NCBI GenBank assembly: GCA_023213315.1
Contig: JAKCPI010000332.1
Coordinates: 124,001-188,000 of the forward strand
Length of the DNA stretch: 64,000 nucleotides
Reading direction: 5' to 3'
Source of the DNA: Euborellia annulipes
Lineage: Eukaryota; Arthropoda; Insecta; Dermaptera; Anisolabididae
Shown piece after piece: positions 32,964 to 44,460 of this stretch (within the stretch, counting starts at the first letter, position 1; the number at the start of each line of letters is the position of its first letter). The translations under genes were made by a program, and so were the position numbers. The notes under the pieces are model-generated. The model saw nothing but the letters and a program-made list of their open reading frames with translations. It ran no database searches and was not told the DNA's origin.

Positions 32964-33567
32964 ACCCCCCCCCCCCCGAGAAACTCCTCTTGATCCGCTC
33001 TTGATTGGAGATGACATTTGTAAGGAAATTTTTTTTTTTTTTTTTAGATCTTTTATTGACAACACACGAATGTCGTTTTGACCTCTATAGGATCATCCTC
33101 AGGTCTTTAATAATTAATATTAGAGGAATTCATATTTTGTCAGATTTCAAATATATTTATCGGCCGCCATTTTGAAATTAATTGAGGTACAACGATGACA
33201 CATTCCAAATATTGCATTGTCATGGGACTTACATATGTGTAAAAAAAATTCCAAAGCTCTAGGTTAATTAAAAGTGGTTGTAATTTCGACTGGCAGATTT
33301 GTCGAAAAAACAGGAATGCAAGTTTATACAAGAGTTGTAATAATAAAAAAAATTTCAAATCTCTACCTGATTCGGAAATGGCTAATTATTTTTGTCACTG
33401 TTTTTTAAAGAATTAAAAAAAATAAATAAATAAAAATAATTTTTCACAATCTTGAATCTTGAGTTATTTTTCTAAATTGAAGGAAAATTATTCTCAATTC
33501 AATAAATATAATTTGTGAAAACTACAAAATTTACACCTGACCCGTAGCACCTCAAAAGAAAAAATTC
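32964..33567. other. Unannotated stretch with a weak hammerhead-like motif
   Basis: On the minus strand CTGAGGATGATCC, TATAG, AGGTCAAAACGAC (33068-33102) has the pattern of the family but AAAA for GAAA. Nothing else recognised. Confidence 0.4.
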
Positions 33568-33575
33568 ATTTATCA

Positions 33576-34138
33576 TAGGGCTGGAAAAGTCGACTCTGAC
33601 TTTAATCAGGAATCGATCTTTTACTGAAAATAATCGACTTTTTTAGAATCGAGTTGGAACTCTTTCAAATCGGTTAGAATCGATTCTCACTGGACGACAC
33701 TTCGACTTGTTTCTTACAATACTTAGTATCCGATGGTAATATAGTTTGTGACGTTTTCATTGATTGACTTCCATCTTTCTTTTAAAACCTGAACATAACA
33801 CACCGATCAATATCGGTTAGTGAACATATGTGGCATTCTTAATTCCTCAATTTTAATATTTTATTTTGATACTCAACTTTCATATTTTATTTTAATGTTC
33901 GGTGTCATATCACGTGCAATTTCTGGATAGAATATTATTTTATAAAAATATTGAAAAGAATATTTGTGTGTGTTGTATTTAATAAAATGCATAAATACTT
34001 AATAAATCTTATATTAATGAGAACTTGAAAGTCGAAAAGTCGACTTTCAGAAATGATTAATCTATTTCAAGAATCGATAAATATCAAGTTGATTCCAAAA
34101 TCGAAAATTCGACTTTTCAAGCGCCTTTTCCATCCCTA
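33576..34138. mobile_element. hAT-like element, 563 bp
   Basis: It begins TAGGGCTGGAAAAGTCGA and ends CTTTTCCATCCCTA. A perfect 8-bp duplication ATTTATCA flanks it (33568-33575, 34139-34146). Many AATCGA/GTCGACTT subterminal repeats. No transposase. Confidence 0.92.
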
Positions 34139-34146
34139 ATTTATCA

Positions 34147-34924
34147 AAGTGTGGATAAATAACTTCCTAGATGGAACATCCATCATTTAATGAATTGATA
34201 TTTAATTCTCGTAGACAATTAAGGTAGTGTGAATTTGGTTTATGCTAAATGGTTTCAGCATACTCTCAGAGAAAAGTGTTTGAGAGCAGTCTGGCATATA
34301 ACAATAGCCAAAGAAATAATTTCGATAGGCAAACAAATTCACCCGCGACAGTTCAACCAGCTAGTTATAAATAAATCAATTTTGAAAACTAAAGCAGTCC
34401 TTAAAAGGTGAATAAAAACGATTAGCATTTAGGTGTTTGTTGATTGATTAATCAAAAAAGGAAAGGAAAGGAATTTAAAAAGGAGAGGACGAAGAGAGAA
34501 ATGATCTCTCTCTTTAGCATTTTCGCAATGTTCGTTGGTTCGTTCCTTCTCCACTCCCACTCGATATCCATACCCAGAGTCTCTATGGTGTCTATTTCCC
34601 TGTCTCTATCTCTCGTGTTGTAACAACGGTATCCTCTTCTCTCTCTCTCTCTCTCTCTCCTTATGCCTGCCTGGCTGTGTGAAATAACACTTTGGCTATT
34701 CTATAATCGGTCGACGACCGATGTGACCGACACTTGTTGTTATATAAAGACCAAAAAAAAAAAAAGATTATATCAATATCCTAACTTACAACTTTTTAGA
34801 AGTCAACTCTAAATTTGTATTGTTCTGTTCAAAGTAGGGGCTGTGAGATGTGTAGATGGATAAATGTGAACAGGGGCAGCCAAACATTTTTTTTTTTATA
34901 ACAAATTACAAAATTATGAAAATA
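34147..34924. other. Mostly unique stretch with CT tracts
   Basis: 34500-34690 is a GC-richer island with CT tracts (for example 34638-34661). A 60-codon frame at 34229-34411 has no recognisable domain. No gene can be supported. Confidence 0.35.
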
Positions 34925-35334
34925 CTAGCCGCGCCTAGACAGGGGGGCTATGCCTCCCTGGATCCCCGATCAGCTGGCTAGGGCTCGCCTGCGGCGGACC
35001 CTCGCCTTTTCTCTATTATGAAAAGATTACTACGTATTCCAATCCAGTGCCTGCTTGAGGATTTGTTTACATTCAAAGAATACAAAACTGCAAAGGATAC
35101 TTAAATATTTCTCTATACATTTCCTATGGGAGAAATCGTAACTTTAGGAATTAATAACTCAAAAAGTTATAGGAATTTCGGGATCCGGGTATTTTTCCGG
35201 GAATCTCCATAACGTTCTCTATAAGACTGCAAAATTTCGTTTCAGAATTTCAACGGGAAGTTGGTCAAACAGAGCGTGACAGACGGACGGACGGACGGAC
35301 GGACGGACACTCCGCAATTATTATATAAAATAGA
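34925..35334 (-). mobile_element. Helitron-like element, complete ends
   Basis: On the minus strand it starts TCTATTTTATATAATAATTG, carries a (GTCC)n tract (complement of 35282-35308), GAGGGTCCGCCGCAGGCG and ends CTAG followed by T. No coding capacity. Confidence 0.83.
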
Positions 35335-35529
35335 CTTTTTTTAAAATAAAGAAAATTAAAAAAAAAAATTCGGATGCCCTCATTCGCTCACATTCCTCCT
35401 ATCTTCTCCCATCTTAATTCATTTATGGAACAATATAGTGAATTTAAAAACATATTTTTATATGCAATTATATGTACAAAATAAATTCTATATGCAACTC
35501 AGTTGTATTGTAATTGAAGAACATTTTAT

Positions 35530-35600
35530 TTTGCCGTCCTGAGGATGGGAACGATGTATTCTCGAAACGTCGAATAATATAATTAATTATTTATTATTGG
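35530..35600 (+). repeat. Single hammerhead-like motif
   Basis: CTGAGGATGGGAACG, then ATGTATTCTCGAAACGTC (35539-35571): stem II pairs GGGAA with TTCTC (one G-T), with the usual extra T. No inverted partner nearby. Confidence 0.6.
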
Positions 35601-35647
35601 CTGACTGTTTGGCTTTTCTTACTCAACAACCATTATATAATTAAATA

Positions 35648-35890
35648 GCCCTCGAGCTTGGTGTAGTTGGTAGCGTGCCTACCTACTACACCAAACGTCG
35701 CGGGTTCGGACTCCAGGCAGTCCGATGATTTTATTTAAGCCATTTGGATGCCAAATTGCTTAAATAGAAATGCCTGGACCCCCAATAGATATATTTACAA
35801 ATAACGGGTATCGTTTAAAGTCTTAAAAATGGCCTAAGTTGTCGAAAAGACTGTATATGTGTGTGTGTGAATTAGATAAAAGTTTGTTTA
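35648..35890 (+). mobile_element. SINE family 3, nearly complete
   Basis: The head reads CCTCGAGCTTGGTGTAGTTG and GTAGCGTGCCTACC, with box B CGCGGGTTCGGACTCC. Then come the hairpin AAGCCATTTGG..CAAATTGCTT, GGACCCCCAATAGATAT, the shared tail motif, and GACTGTATATGTGTG. The A-tail is eroded. Confidence 0.85.
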
Positions 35891-36072
35891 AAAATAAATA
35901 AACGAATTCTTTTAATAAATAATGGAAAAATTGACCAATGACGGACAGAGAGCAGCTTGTTTCTGATTGGCTAAAGGAATCACGCACGATCTTAACGCCA
36001 TTTCTTAGCAAATGCGAACAGCTTTTTAAAATAAAAAATATTGCTAAAATAAAATAAGATTCCAATTGATAA

Positions 36073-36222
36073 GTAGCAGGATGAACAAAAGAAAAGCAGC
36101 TAGAATTTATCTCATTTATTTAAGGCCAATTAGGTTAACGTTTCGGTCTCGGTCGAGACCATCTTCAGAACTTATGGGCTTAAACAAATTCTAGCTACTT
36201 TTCTCTACTTCATTCTGTTACT
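36073..36222. repeat. Element with short inverted ends and a hammerhead-like motif
   Basis: AAAGCAGCTAGAATTT at the left pairs with AAATTCTAGCTACTTTT at the right. The minus strand reads CTGAAGATGGTCTC, GACC, GAGACCGAAACGTT (36136-36168): a 6-bp perfect stem II with the extra T. Confidence 0.7.
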
Positions 36223-36228
36223 CATCAA

Positions 36229-36896
36229 TAGGGCTCGGATTTCGCCCTATTTGCCTTTTTTTTATTTGTGGCCTAAAATTTAGGCCAATATGATATGTAT
36301 ACGTTTCATGAAATTCTGAATAAAATAAGAGGCATTTGTTAGTGCCTATAATGCCTATTTTGGCCGATTCTGGGTTTTGGTGCCTATTTCATCTATAAAT
36401 GCCTTTTTTAGTGCCTATTTTAAGTTCAAATAGCCAATTTCAATGTTTTACGAGCTAAATTTAAAATTTTTTGAATTATCAAGAAAATATTTCAAGGGGG
36501 GGGAGGTAAAGGGGGTAATTACTCCCCCCCCCCGAGATTAAAAAAACAACTTTTTTTCGAAAAAAAAAAATTTATTTTTAATGTAAAATTTTAAAAATTA
36601 GTACTTAAAAATTTGATTTCTATTTATATTCTGGCAAACAAGTACAGAATGCGCCTTTAAATTACCGAAATTAAGAGAAAATTGTGTGCTGTGCGACCAG
36701 TCACACCAGATTACCAAAAATAAGACATCAATTTTTAAAACTTTTTATATTATTTCTTTGCCTTCTGCCTTTTAAGTGCCTTTTTAAGTGCCTATTTTTA
36801 CAATAAATGCCTTTTTAAGTGCCTATTTCAATAATTTTCAGTGCTTAGTTGCCAGCCTATTTTAAAGATTTTTAGTGCCTATAAATCCGAGCCCTA
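36229..36896. mobile_element. hAT-like element, 668 bp
   Basis: It begins TAGGGCTCGGATTT and ends AAATCCGAGCCCTA, with perfect 8-bp duplications CTCATCAA (36221-36228, 36897-36904). Many GTGCCTATTT-type subterminal repeats. A HER fragment is nested inside. No ORF. Confidence 0.92.
36661..36712 (-). mobile_element. HER 5' hairpin fragment inside a hAT element
   Basis: ATTACCGAAATTAAGAGAAA to CAGTCACACCAGATTA is one half of the 5' hairpin region. The rest of HER is absent. Confidence 0.7.
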
Positions 36897-37247
36897 CTCA
36901 TCAACAACTATAAATCTACCTTTCTCAAGATTCTATTCCTTTACAGAGAAAGGGGAAAAAATTTTCTTTTTCTTTTGTTCCTTTTTGTAAATAAAAAAAC
37001 AAGAGTATACGAGAACAAAACGTTGTTGTGAAGTGCGAGGTGAGGGAGATTGTGGTACTTGACAATCACGATATAAAAATCGGAGATACGGAACAAACAA
37101 ACATAACCTAGATATCTATAGGTATATGCTTGTGCGTTTTGTTCCTCTTAATCATGGGCGTAACTAGAGAATCTGGCTGGGGGGGGCCATGGGACCAGCC
37201 ATCCTCGCTGGGGGGGGGGCATGAGACCAGATAACCTCGATGGGCTA

Positions 37248-38678
37248 GTCATTCCACGTCAAATCGATACACTTTTTTAACCTCACCATCTCAGATTATA
37301 GAGAAAAATTAATTAAAACAACCCTTGCGTTAGTTTTTTGTCATAATTGGGAAAAATTACACAGGCTAACAGTGATTTTGGTACCGGGGGTATTTTGAGC
37401 TGATCTCCGAGTATATGCGACGTCCTTTTTCCAAAAATGTCGTCCGTTTTGCTCGAATAGCTCTAGTTTTAGAGATATAGAGAATATAACGTTTTAATTG
37501 AAATTCTGCTCTAAAATGGCTCTTATTTTGAGTTTTCTAGATTTTTTTATGGTGTTTTCTCTTAAAGATATACAGGTAGCTAAGATACATAGAAAATCTA
37601 GAGATTCTGCCCAATCAGAAATGATTTAGTTGTGCAAAACACTGCTAAAAGTTGAAAAAAAATTCAAAATAAGAGCCACTTTAGAGCAGAATTTCAATTA
37701 AAACGTTATATTCTCTATATCTCTAAAACTAGAGCTATTCGAGCAAATTTTCATTAAATTTTCTTTTTTTTTAATCAAAATTTTCCCATTTTTACTTGGT
37801 TCTGAGGGCCCGGGGCCTCTCGAAGGGAAATTTTTATTAAATTTTGTTTTTTTTTTTTTTAATCTAAATTTTTCCGTTTTTACTTGAGCCCTGAGGGCCC
37901 CGGGGCCTCTCAAAGAGAAATTTTGTTTTGTTTTTCTAAATTTTTCCGTTTTTACTTGAGCCCTGAGGGCCCCGGGGCCTATTTAAAGAGAAATTTTCAT
38001 TAAATTTTCTTTTTTTTTTAATCAAAATTTTCCCATTTTTACTTGACTCGGAGGGCCCCGGGGCCTCTCAAAGGGAAATATTTAATTTTTTTATATATAT
38101 ATATGAGGGCCTATGACGGCTCGGGGCCTGGGGCGGACCTCCCCCCCCCCTCGGTACGCCACTGAGCCTGTGTAATTTTTCCCAATTATGACAAAAAACT
38201 AACGCAATGGTTGTTTTAATTAATTTTTCTATGATCCCATCATGATCCCTCGATGAGGCTTATATTATCTTTTAACCTTTAAGCAAGGACCATTTTAGAA
38301 TTTTTTCAAAATTTTCGAAGTGGTACTTTTTGAGAAAAAATTAATTTAAATTTTTGATTTTGAAATTAAAAATTTTTTTTTTATTACCACCCCAGGTGTG
38401 TTGTATATCATTGGAAAGGGTGTCTGAAAAGATGTAAAATGACACCTCATTCTTCTCTCTATCTCATCTCTAAGAGATTTTAGAGCAATTTAAATAGATG
38501 TGGTTAGGTCGATTTTTTGCCATTTTTGACAACTTTAACCCGCCATATTTCTTAAACGAGTTGAGATATCAAGTTGAAATTGGGGCTTTTTCTTAGTCTC
38601 TATTGACTCTACCTATGACCCAAATTTCATACAAATCTGAGATGGTGATGTTAAAAAGTTTGATGTGGAAAGAATGAC
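37248..38678. mobile_element. GTCATTCC-type foldback element
   Basis: It begins GTCATTCCACGTCAAATCG and ends TTTGATGTGGAAAGAATGAC. Complementary stretches include 37285-37400 with 38160-38250 (TTAGTTTTTTGTCATAATTG and its complement). A second inverted repeat lies inside (37449-37535 with 37664-37747). The ends match the 2671-4345 element, but the HER core is absent here. Confidence 0.75.
37746..38130. repeat. Minisatellite, ~73-88-bp unit, about 4.5 copies
   Basis: Each unit has AAATTTTCATTAAATTTT, TTTTACTTGA and GAGGGCCCCGGGGCCT. Units begin near 37746, 37829, 37918, 37990 and 38075. The GC palindrome per unit is unusual in this AT-rich window. A minus-strand frame here is an artefact of the repeat. 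Confidence 0.8.
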
Positions 38679-38793
38679 TCGGGCCTGGAAAGCCCCATAT
38701 TTTCTCAATTTTTCTTGGGGCAAAGATCTTTCTGGGGGGGGCCACGAGGCCAGGCCCCCCCCGGGACCCCCCTAGTTACGCCCATGCTCTTAA

Positions 38794-39547
38794 TGTTGTT
38801 CGGACGGTACCTCGTAAGTCATAATAGATTCTAAATTTTTTTTTAAATAAAATTAAAAATTTGAATGCCAAAATTCCTTATTATAATTTAGTCGTGACCT
38901 ATCAGAGTTTATAATTGAATTAAGTTAATAATTTAATTACCAAAGATAATAAATGAATGACTTTTGACTTGAGCAGTATTTCACGTAATATAGAACTGGC
39001 AACATTGCATTCATCAACTATCTATTTTAAATCTTAAAAGCCTTAAATTTTATTTTATTTAATATATTACAATGATTAATGCAAATCAGTTTAAACACAA
39101 TGGACGATTTGCGAAAAAAAAATATCGTAAAATTGAAAAAAAAATGTAATTGACATCGACAAAAGACACTTATGTTATGCGACGTTGCCGGACTGGTCTG
39201 ACTCTCAAATCTTCCTTATTTTTAAATATTGACGACTGTCATTTTGGAGAATTTTTTTACTTTCTTTTTTTTATGTTTAACGTATTCCTCGGAAGTGAAT
39301 TGATAAAATGTAAGTTTTTTTGTTTTTGTATCAGATGCAGAGGTTCCTATATAATTCGATATGTGTGGGTTTCGTCGTTATTCCCCATGGGCTACATGTT
39401 AAATTTCAATTTTTTTAAAAATTAATTACACGATAACCCTGTGTCAGATCTGCTTCAAAATTTTATTTTATACGTATGCATAGTGATTAATAACATATTA
39501 AAAAATTAGCTTTTAATATGATAAAGTGCTTTAATGTCCGAACAACC
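38794..39547. mobile_element. TTAA-flanked element, GTTGTTCGGAC ends, 754 bp
   Basis: It begins TGTTGTTCGGACGGTACC after TTAA (38790-38793) and ends AATGTCCGAACAACC before TTAA (39548-39551). Closely similar to 42041-42816 along its whole length. A shared short plus-strand frame (39150-39425) has no known domain. Confidence 0.85.
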
Positions 39548-39551
39548 TTAA

Positions 39552-40270
39552 ATGAAGATTTACAGTAGATTTTGTATAGCTAATAAATTCCCAACAAATT
39601 TCATTATTATTGTCAATATTAAAAAAAAAAAAAAACGTTTTATTAACGCCCAAGTGCTTTCCCAGGGCACAGTTGATTTTTGTGTTATTTATATAACCAC
39701 TTGTAATATTTAAATACGTGTATATAACATATATCGTTATGTAATGTTTAATATTTGATTAGAGATGGATGTAGCAAGATGGTTACATGAATGACTGCAT
39801 GATTTTATTTATTTTATGATGAGTAACTTAATAATTAACCAATGAGAATTGTTTGTTTTCCTGGTGGAGGGGAGGGGGGGGGGTATAAAATACGAATCCA
39901 AGAGAGAGAGAGAGAGAGAGAGAGAAAGCCTACCTGTTTGCCTACCAAATGATCCCGTTTTATATTCCTTGTATTACGTTATAATGCATTTTTTCCTGCT
40001 GGTTACCTCCGGTATTGTAACGCCCTGAACGATTACGTCACTTGTCCTATTGGGAAATTTTTTTTATTTGGTGAATATATTTCGACCTACAGTCGATAAA
40101 AATTAACTTCCGAGTTCCATTTATCTTTTGCTACCATGAAATCAATAGACAAGACACTTTTTTAAACCTAAATATTTATTTATACGGTATTAATATTTCT
40201 TGTCGTTGTTTTACAAAGAAAAACCTACTCCAAACACTCGCATTACAACTCATGGAATTGGGGAAAAAAA
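39552..40270. other. Unannotated stretch with (GA)n
   Basis: A poly-G run, TATAAAATACG at 39882-39892 and (GA)n at 39900-39925 sit together. This could be a core-promoter-like spot, but no transcript start or ORF supports it. Confidence 0.3.
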
Positions 40271-40495
40271 TCTATATATATAATTCGGTAATGTCCGTCT
40301 GTCTGTCTGTCGGTCCGTCCGTCTGTCAGACTGTCTGTCTGTCACGCTCTCTTTAGGCAACTACCCGTTGGAATTTTGAAATGAAATTATTTATGCATAA
40401 AAAGGACCTTCTCGGGATTACAGGAAAATTATTTTCATTCCGAAATTCCTATAACTTTTTGAGTTATTAATTCTTAAAGTTACGATTTCTCCCCT
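40271..40495 (+). mobile_element. Helitron-like element, 5' part
   Basis: It starts TCTATATATATAATTCGG with a long GTCT/GTCC tract and continues to TTACGATTTCTCCC, where it is cut by the element at 40496. Confidence 0.75.
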
Positions 40496-41111
40496 CTCTA
40501 AGCAAAAACTTTTAACATCTGAAATTAGTAAGGAGTTAAAAAAAAATCCCAAGACATAGGCAGTCAAAATTATTTCTTTTATTGTTGCCGTTCCAGGTTG
40601 ATGTTTCGGCCACTGGTCTAGGCCATCTTCAGAGCTAGAAAATATTTTCGAATGTATGTCGCTGAAATTGTAATTTTCATTTATTCTTGCCTCCGGGTAT
40701 GTACTCTGTAAATTAATACTGTAGCCTATATTATTATAGATTATATTTTTATATTTTGTAGAAAGTGCAATAATAACATGTTATAATAAAATGTATGAAA
40801 ATATTTAGATATTCTAGCGTTAATTCATTTTAACACCTACTTGCCTCAAATTGCTATTCTGTAAGCAAAAACTTTAACGTCAAATTGTTAACATTTTTTA
40901 TAATGTCTAGGGGGCCCCTTTTAACGCCATATTTAATGCATCAAAATGGTGTTTAAAAAGTAAGATTCTGATTTTGACAGCTTTTTTAAAAAAGGCGCTG
41001 CTAAAACTGTTTAGAGAATAGCATTTTTTAACGCTGATTGTTTTAACATTACTTTTTAACATCCAATTTATTATGTTAAATTTTAAAGTCTGTTTTTAGA
41101 AAATAGACCTG
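40496..41111. mobile_element. Family E element interrupted by a hammerhead-like palindrome
   Basis: The left part (40496-40530) reads CTCTAAGCAAAAACTTTTAA. The right part (40813-41111) ends GAAAATAGACCTG. It is rich in TTTAACRTC words. The 43524-43977 copy is its inverted relative and shows the consensus end AGAGAATAGACCTG. The first ~10 bases at the left are lost. Confidence 0.7.
40531..40812 (-). repeat. Hammerhead-like element, partial
   Basis: CAAAATTATTTCTTTTATTG, GTTGATGTTTCGGCCAC and CCATCTTCAGAG match the left arm of the 4583-4872 palindrome. The right arm is eroded. Confidence 0.6.
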
Positions 41112-41124
41112 ATTGGGTGATAAT

Positions 41125-41683
41125 TAGAGACCGGACAAAAAAGCATTAAAAAATGGAAAAAAAGTGCTTAAAAAAGCATAGAAAATTTGAATAATAAGTT
41201 GTTAAATAAGCATAAAAGTTGAAAAAAGCATCTCATAAGGAATTTTTACTCATATTAATGGCGTATACATTTTTTTTTTTTAAAGAAACTAAATTTATTC
41301 CGCCTCGCCCTGCGAAAAATTTTGTTTGCGGAACCAAATTTTTTCACCCTGCGGAAAAATTTTTTTTTACAATGCTATAATTTTTTTTTTTTTTTTGGGG
41401 GGGCGGGCCCCCTCCCCCCCCTTATACACGTCCCTGGTGTATGCGTGTGTGAATGGGAAAAAGTGTGTTTTTTAATAAAAAAAAAAAAAATTATAAATAT
41501 TCGTAAAATAAGTTCAAATAAGCACGAAAGGGAAAAAAAGCATGAAAACTCAAAAAAAGCAAAAAAAGCATAAAAAATGCAATCTCAATGCACTTAGTTT
41601 TTCCTAATTCGTATAGAAATTAAATATCAAATGGTTGCTTATAAAATTGAGCAATAAGCATTTTGCTTAAAATCCGGTCTCTA
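41125..41683. mobile_element. hAT-like element, 559 bp
   Basis: It begins TAGAGACCGGACAAAAAAGC and ends AAAATCCGGTCTCTA. Perfect 8-bp duplications GTGATAAT (41117-41124, 41684-41691). Many AAAAAAGCAT subterminal repeats. No transposase. Confidence 0.92.
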
Positions 41684-41691
41684 GTGATAAT

Positions 41692-42036
41692 AAATATCTT
41701 GAGTATTTCATTTGTTTATTTTTATTTTAATAAACGGAGAGGATCGTTCTGAATAATTCGTTAATTCATCCAGATAGTCAGCTCGCAAGTGTTAGCAAGC
41801 AAAAAATTATGATTTATGATAAAAGAATAAAATTTTATAAATAGAAAGATTGTTTCCTGGCATGATCTCGAATAAAGGAAGAAAGAAAGGCGTTTGTTTA
41901 TTCCCGCATCTCGCGTTCCTTTTTTTGCCATGATTGTTTATAACTCAGTCTCCATATGAATCATTAAACATATGGATCAACTTTTTTTTTTCAATTCTAT
42001 AAGCGGAATTTAAATTTTTATCATTTTAAAAATAAA
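41692..42036. other. Unannotated stretch
   Basis: AT-rich, no element ends seen. Confidence 0.45.
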
Positions 42037-42040
42037 TTAA

Positions 42041-42816
42041 GGTTGTTCGGACAGTACCTCGTAAGTCATAATAGAATCTAAATTTTTTTTTTTTAATAAA
42101 ATGAAAAATTTGAATGCCAAAATTCCTTATTATAATTTAGTCGTGACCTATCATAGTTTATAATTGTATTAAGTTAATAATTTGATTACCAAAAATAATA
42201 AATGAATGACTTTCGACTTGAGCAGTATTTCACGTAATATAGAACTGGCAACATTGCATTCATTAGCTATTTATTTTAAATCTTAAAAGCCTTCAATTTT
42301 ATTTTATTTAATATATTACAATGTTTAATGCAAATCAGTTTAAACACAATGGATGATTTGCTAGAAAAAATATCGTAAAATGGAAAAAAATGTAACTGAC
42401 AGCGAGAAAAGAGTATTATTTTATGCGACGTTGCCAGACTGATCTGAGTCTCATTTTTAAATATTGTCGACTGTCATTATGGAGAATTTTTTGACTTTCT
42501 TGTTAAAATATTTTTAAAAGATTTCTGCAGAAACTTTTGATTTTATGTTTAATGTATTACTCGGAAGTGAATTGATAAAATATAAGTTTTTTTGTTTTTG
42601 TATCTATTGCAGAGGTGGCTATATAATTCGATATGTGTGCGTTTCGTCGACATTCCCCATAGACATGTTAAATTTCAATTTTTTAATAATTAATTACACG
42701 ATAACACTGCGTCAGATCTGCTTCAAAATTTTATTTTATACGTATGCGATACTGATTAATAATATATTAAAAAATTAGCTTTTAATCTAATAAAGTGCTT
42801 TAATGTCCGAACAACC
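42041..42816. mobile_element. TTAA-flanked element, GTTGTTCGGAC ends, 776 bp
   Basis: It begins GGTTGTTCGGACAGTACC after TTAA (42037-42040) and ends ATGTCCGAACAACC before TTAA (42817-42820). Second copy of the 38794-39547 family; differences are point changes and small indels. Confidence 0.87.
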
Positions 42817-42820
42817 TTAA

Positions 42821-43444
42821 ACTAAAATCTAAAATTATTGAATAAATAATTCCTCCCTCCTCCTTTTAGGGAGTTAAAAATAAAATATTTTTATTTTTAT
42901 TTAAATGAATCATAAGTTAAACTAGAAACAACAACAACAACAGATAAAATAAACAATAAATAATAAAAGAGAAGGCGATTAGTGTCTAGTCAAAGTTCTT
43001 TAATTGTCTCTAAGCGATGACGTATTCTCACATCTCGAGGTTTAACGAGAATTCCAAGATGGATGTTTTTATGGACGAGTCAAAATAAAAAAATCAACAA
43101 ACCAGGGAGACTGATAAACTATTAAAGGGGAAAAAAAATGTTTATTTTTTTTAAGGGCAAAATAAATTTTTTTATGAATATTAAAACACTAAACTCAAGA
43201 CATGTCGCATCAATAGTGAGGGGGGAAATTTCATCCCCTCCCTATAACTTGATTTTTATAATCTAAATAAAAACTTTTTTATTTAGAGAGGCTAAACGAA
43301 CGGATCTCTTAAATATAATCCAACTCTATTGAATTTGAACACTAAAATCAAAATTAATAAATTTTTTCTTTCTCTAAGCCTGCAAACCTCAGGGGTAGGC
43401 AACCACACAGTCAAATTGGTTAATTAATGGCCGGGGGGCTGACA
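42821..43444. other. Unannotated stretch
   Basis: Contains CAGGGGTAGGCAACC at 43391-43405, a hAT-type left end without a visible partner. No genes. Confidence 0.4.
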
Positions 43445-44030
43445 ACAGACACCACAATCGTTGTGTGGGTGTCCCCGAGAAACCAGAATGTGGGACGTCC
43501 CCTGACAGCCAAAGTCAAATGTACAAGTCTCATAAAAGCAGACGTTAAAATTTAACATCATAAATTGAGTGTAATGAAAAGTAATGTAATAACACCAGCG
43601 CTAAAAAATTTTGTGTTACTTTTATTCCACCTTATGTATCTTGTGCTGGCTAAATGCTTCTTATCTGAGCAAGGCCATAATTTTAAATAAAAAAAAAAAA
43701 ATATTCCACCTTGTCAAAATGATAATCTTACTTTTTAGCTATTTTAATGCATTAAATATGGCGTTAAAATATTAAATGCACCCCTTGGATATAATATTTA
43801 TTTTTTGATACATGTAAATCATCTTCACCGAAAACTTGCGAAGATTTTAACACTATTGACTAAATGTTAACACTTTGACGTTAAAGTTTTTGCTTACAGA
43901 ATTTGAGGCAAGTAGATGTTAAAATGAATTAACGCTAATTTCAGATGTTAAAAGTTTTTGCTTAGAGAATAGACCTGGTAATGGCTAAACCCCTAAATGG
44001 CCTCAGTAGCTGAGAGGGTAATAATTAATT
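43445..44030 (+). mobile_element. Second 5S-derived SINE, split by a family E element
   Basis: The head CACCACAATCGTTG joins GGGTGTCCCCGAG with the 5S box A region deleted, and continues in parallel with the 22987-23190 copy (ATGTGGGACGTCCCC). The tail (CCCCTAAATGGCCTCAGTAG) resumes after the insert at about 43981. Confidence 0.65.
43524..43977. mobile_element. Family E element, 454 bp
   Basis: It begins CAAGTCTCATAAAAGCAGAC and ends GCTTAGAGAATAGACCTG. TA lies at 43522-43523 and shortly after the right end, so a TA duplication is plausible. Several GATGTTAAAA/GACGTTAAAG words. Inverted relative of 40496-41111. Confidence 0.7.
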
Positions 44031-44149
44031 AATATTAAAATATATGGCTGAATTTAAAATGGAATGTCCCTCTCGCCGATTATCCGGAAATAAGTCAGTC
44101 AATTATCTGAACTTTAAAAGCGAGTTAGAGAATTCAAAAATAAAAAAAG

Positions 44150-44460
44150 ATGTTTGTCTGTCTGCTGTTACTTAAATGTGTGTGAGTGTGAGCGAGAGAG
44201 AGAGAGAGAGATGATGATGATGATCTGGAATGCAGGGTTAAATAAAGCGTCTGGGAGCGAATCCAACGACGACGAACGAAGTGGCTGGCTGGCTGGGGCT
44301 TGCTGGGCCCGTCTGGACAATCAACACAAGACGACTCCAATAGAGAGAGGGAGAGCACTCTCTCTCTCTCTCTCTCTGTATCCTCATATAGACTGACACC
44401 ACCTGTCTCTCTCTCTCTCTTTCTCTCTCACTCCTCTGCCACGTGGAATGTGACGTCACT
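44150..44460. promoter_or_regulatory. GC-richer island between GA and CT tracts
   Basis: Unique sequence (AACGACGACGAACGAAGTGG, GGCTGGCTGGGGCTTGC) lies between (GA)n and (CT)n tracts, with TGACGTCA at 44451-44458. Open frames on both strands are driven by the repeats. Candidate regulatory DNA by composition only. Confidence 0.3.

Larger units (their letters stand above)
37153..38786. mobile_element. hAT-like element, 1634 bp, with nested inserts
   Basis: It begins CATGGGCGTAACTAG and ends CTAGTTACGCCCATG. Perfect 8-bp duplications CTCTTAAT (37145-37152, 38787-38794). Poly-G/C tracts near both ends. The interior is a foldback element (37248-38678), so the outer hAT is only ~200 bp. The right duplication overlaps the TTAA of the next element. 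Confidence 0.9.

Noticed and set aside
34229..34411. 60-codon frame at 34.23-34.41 kb
   Set aside because: No recognisable domain, no splice context and no repeat support either way.
35282..35308. (GGAC)n as an independent locus of interest
   Set aside because: It is the microsatellite near the 5' end of the Helitron-like family and varies in length in every copy.
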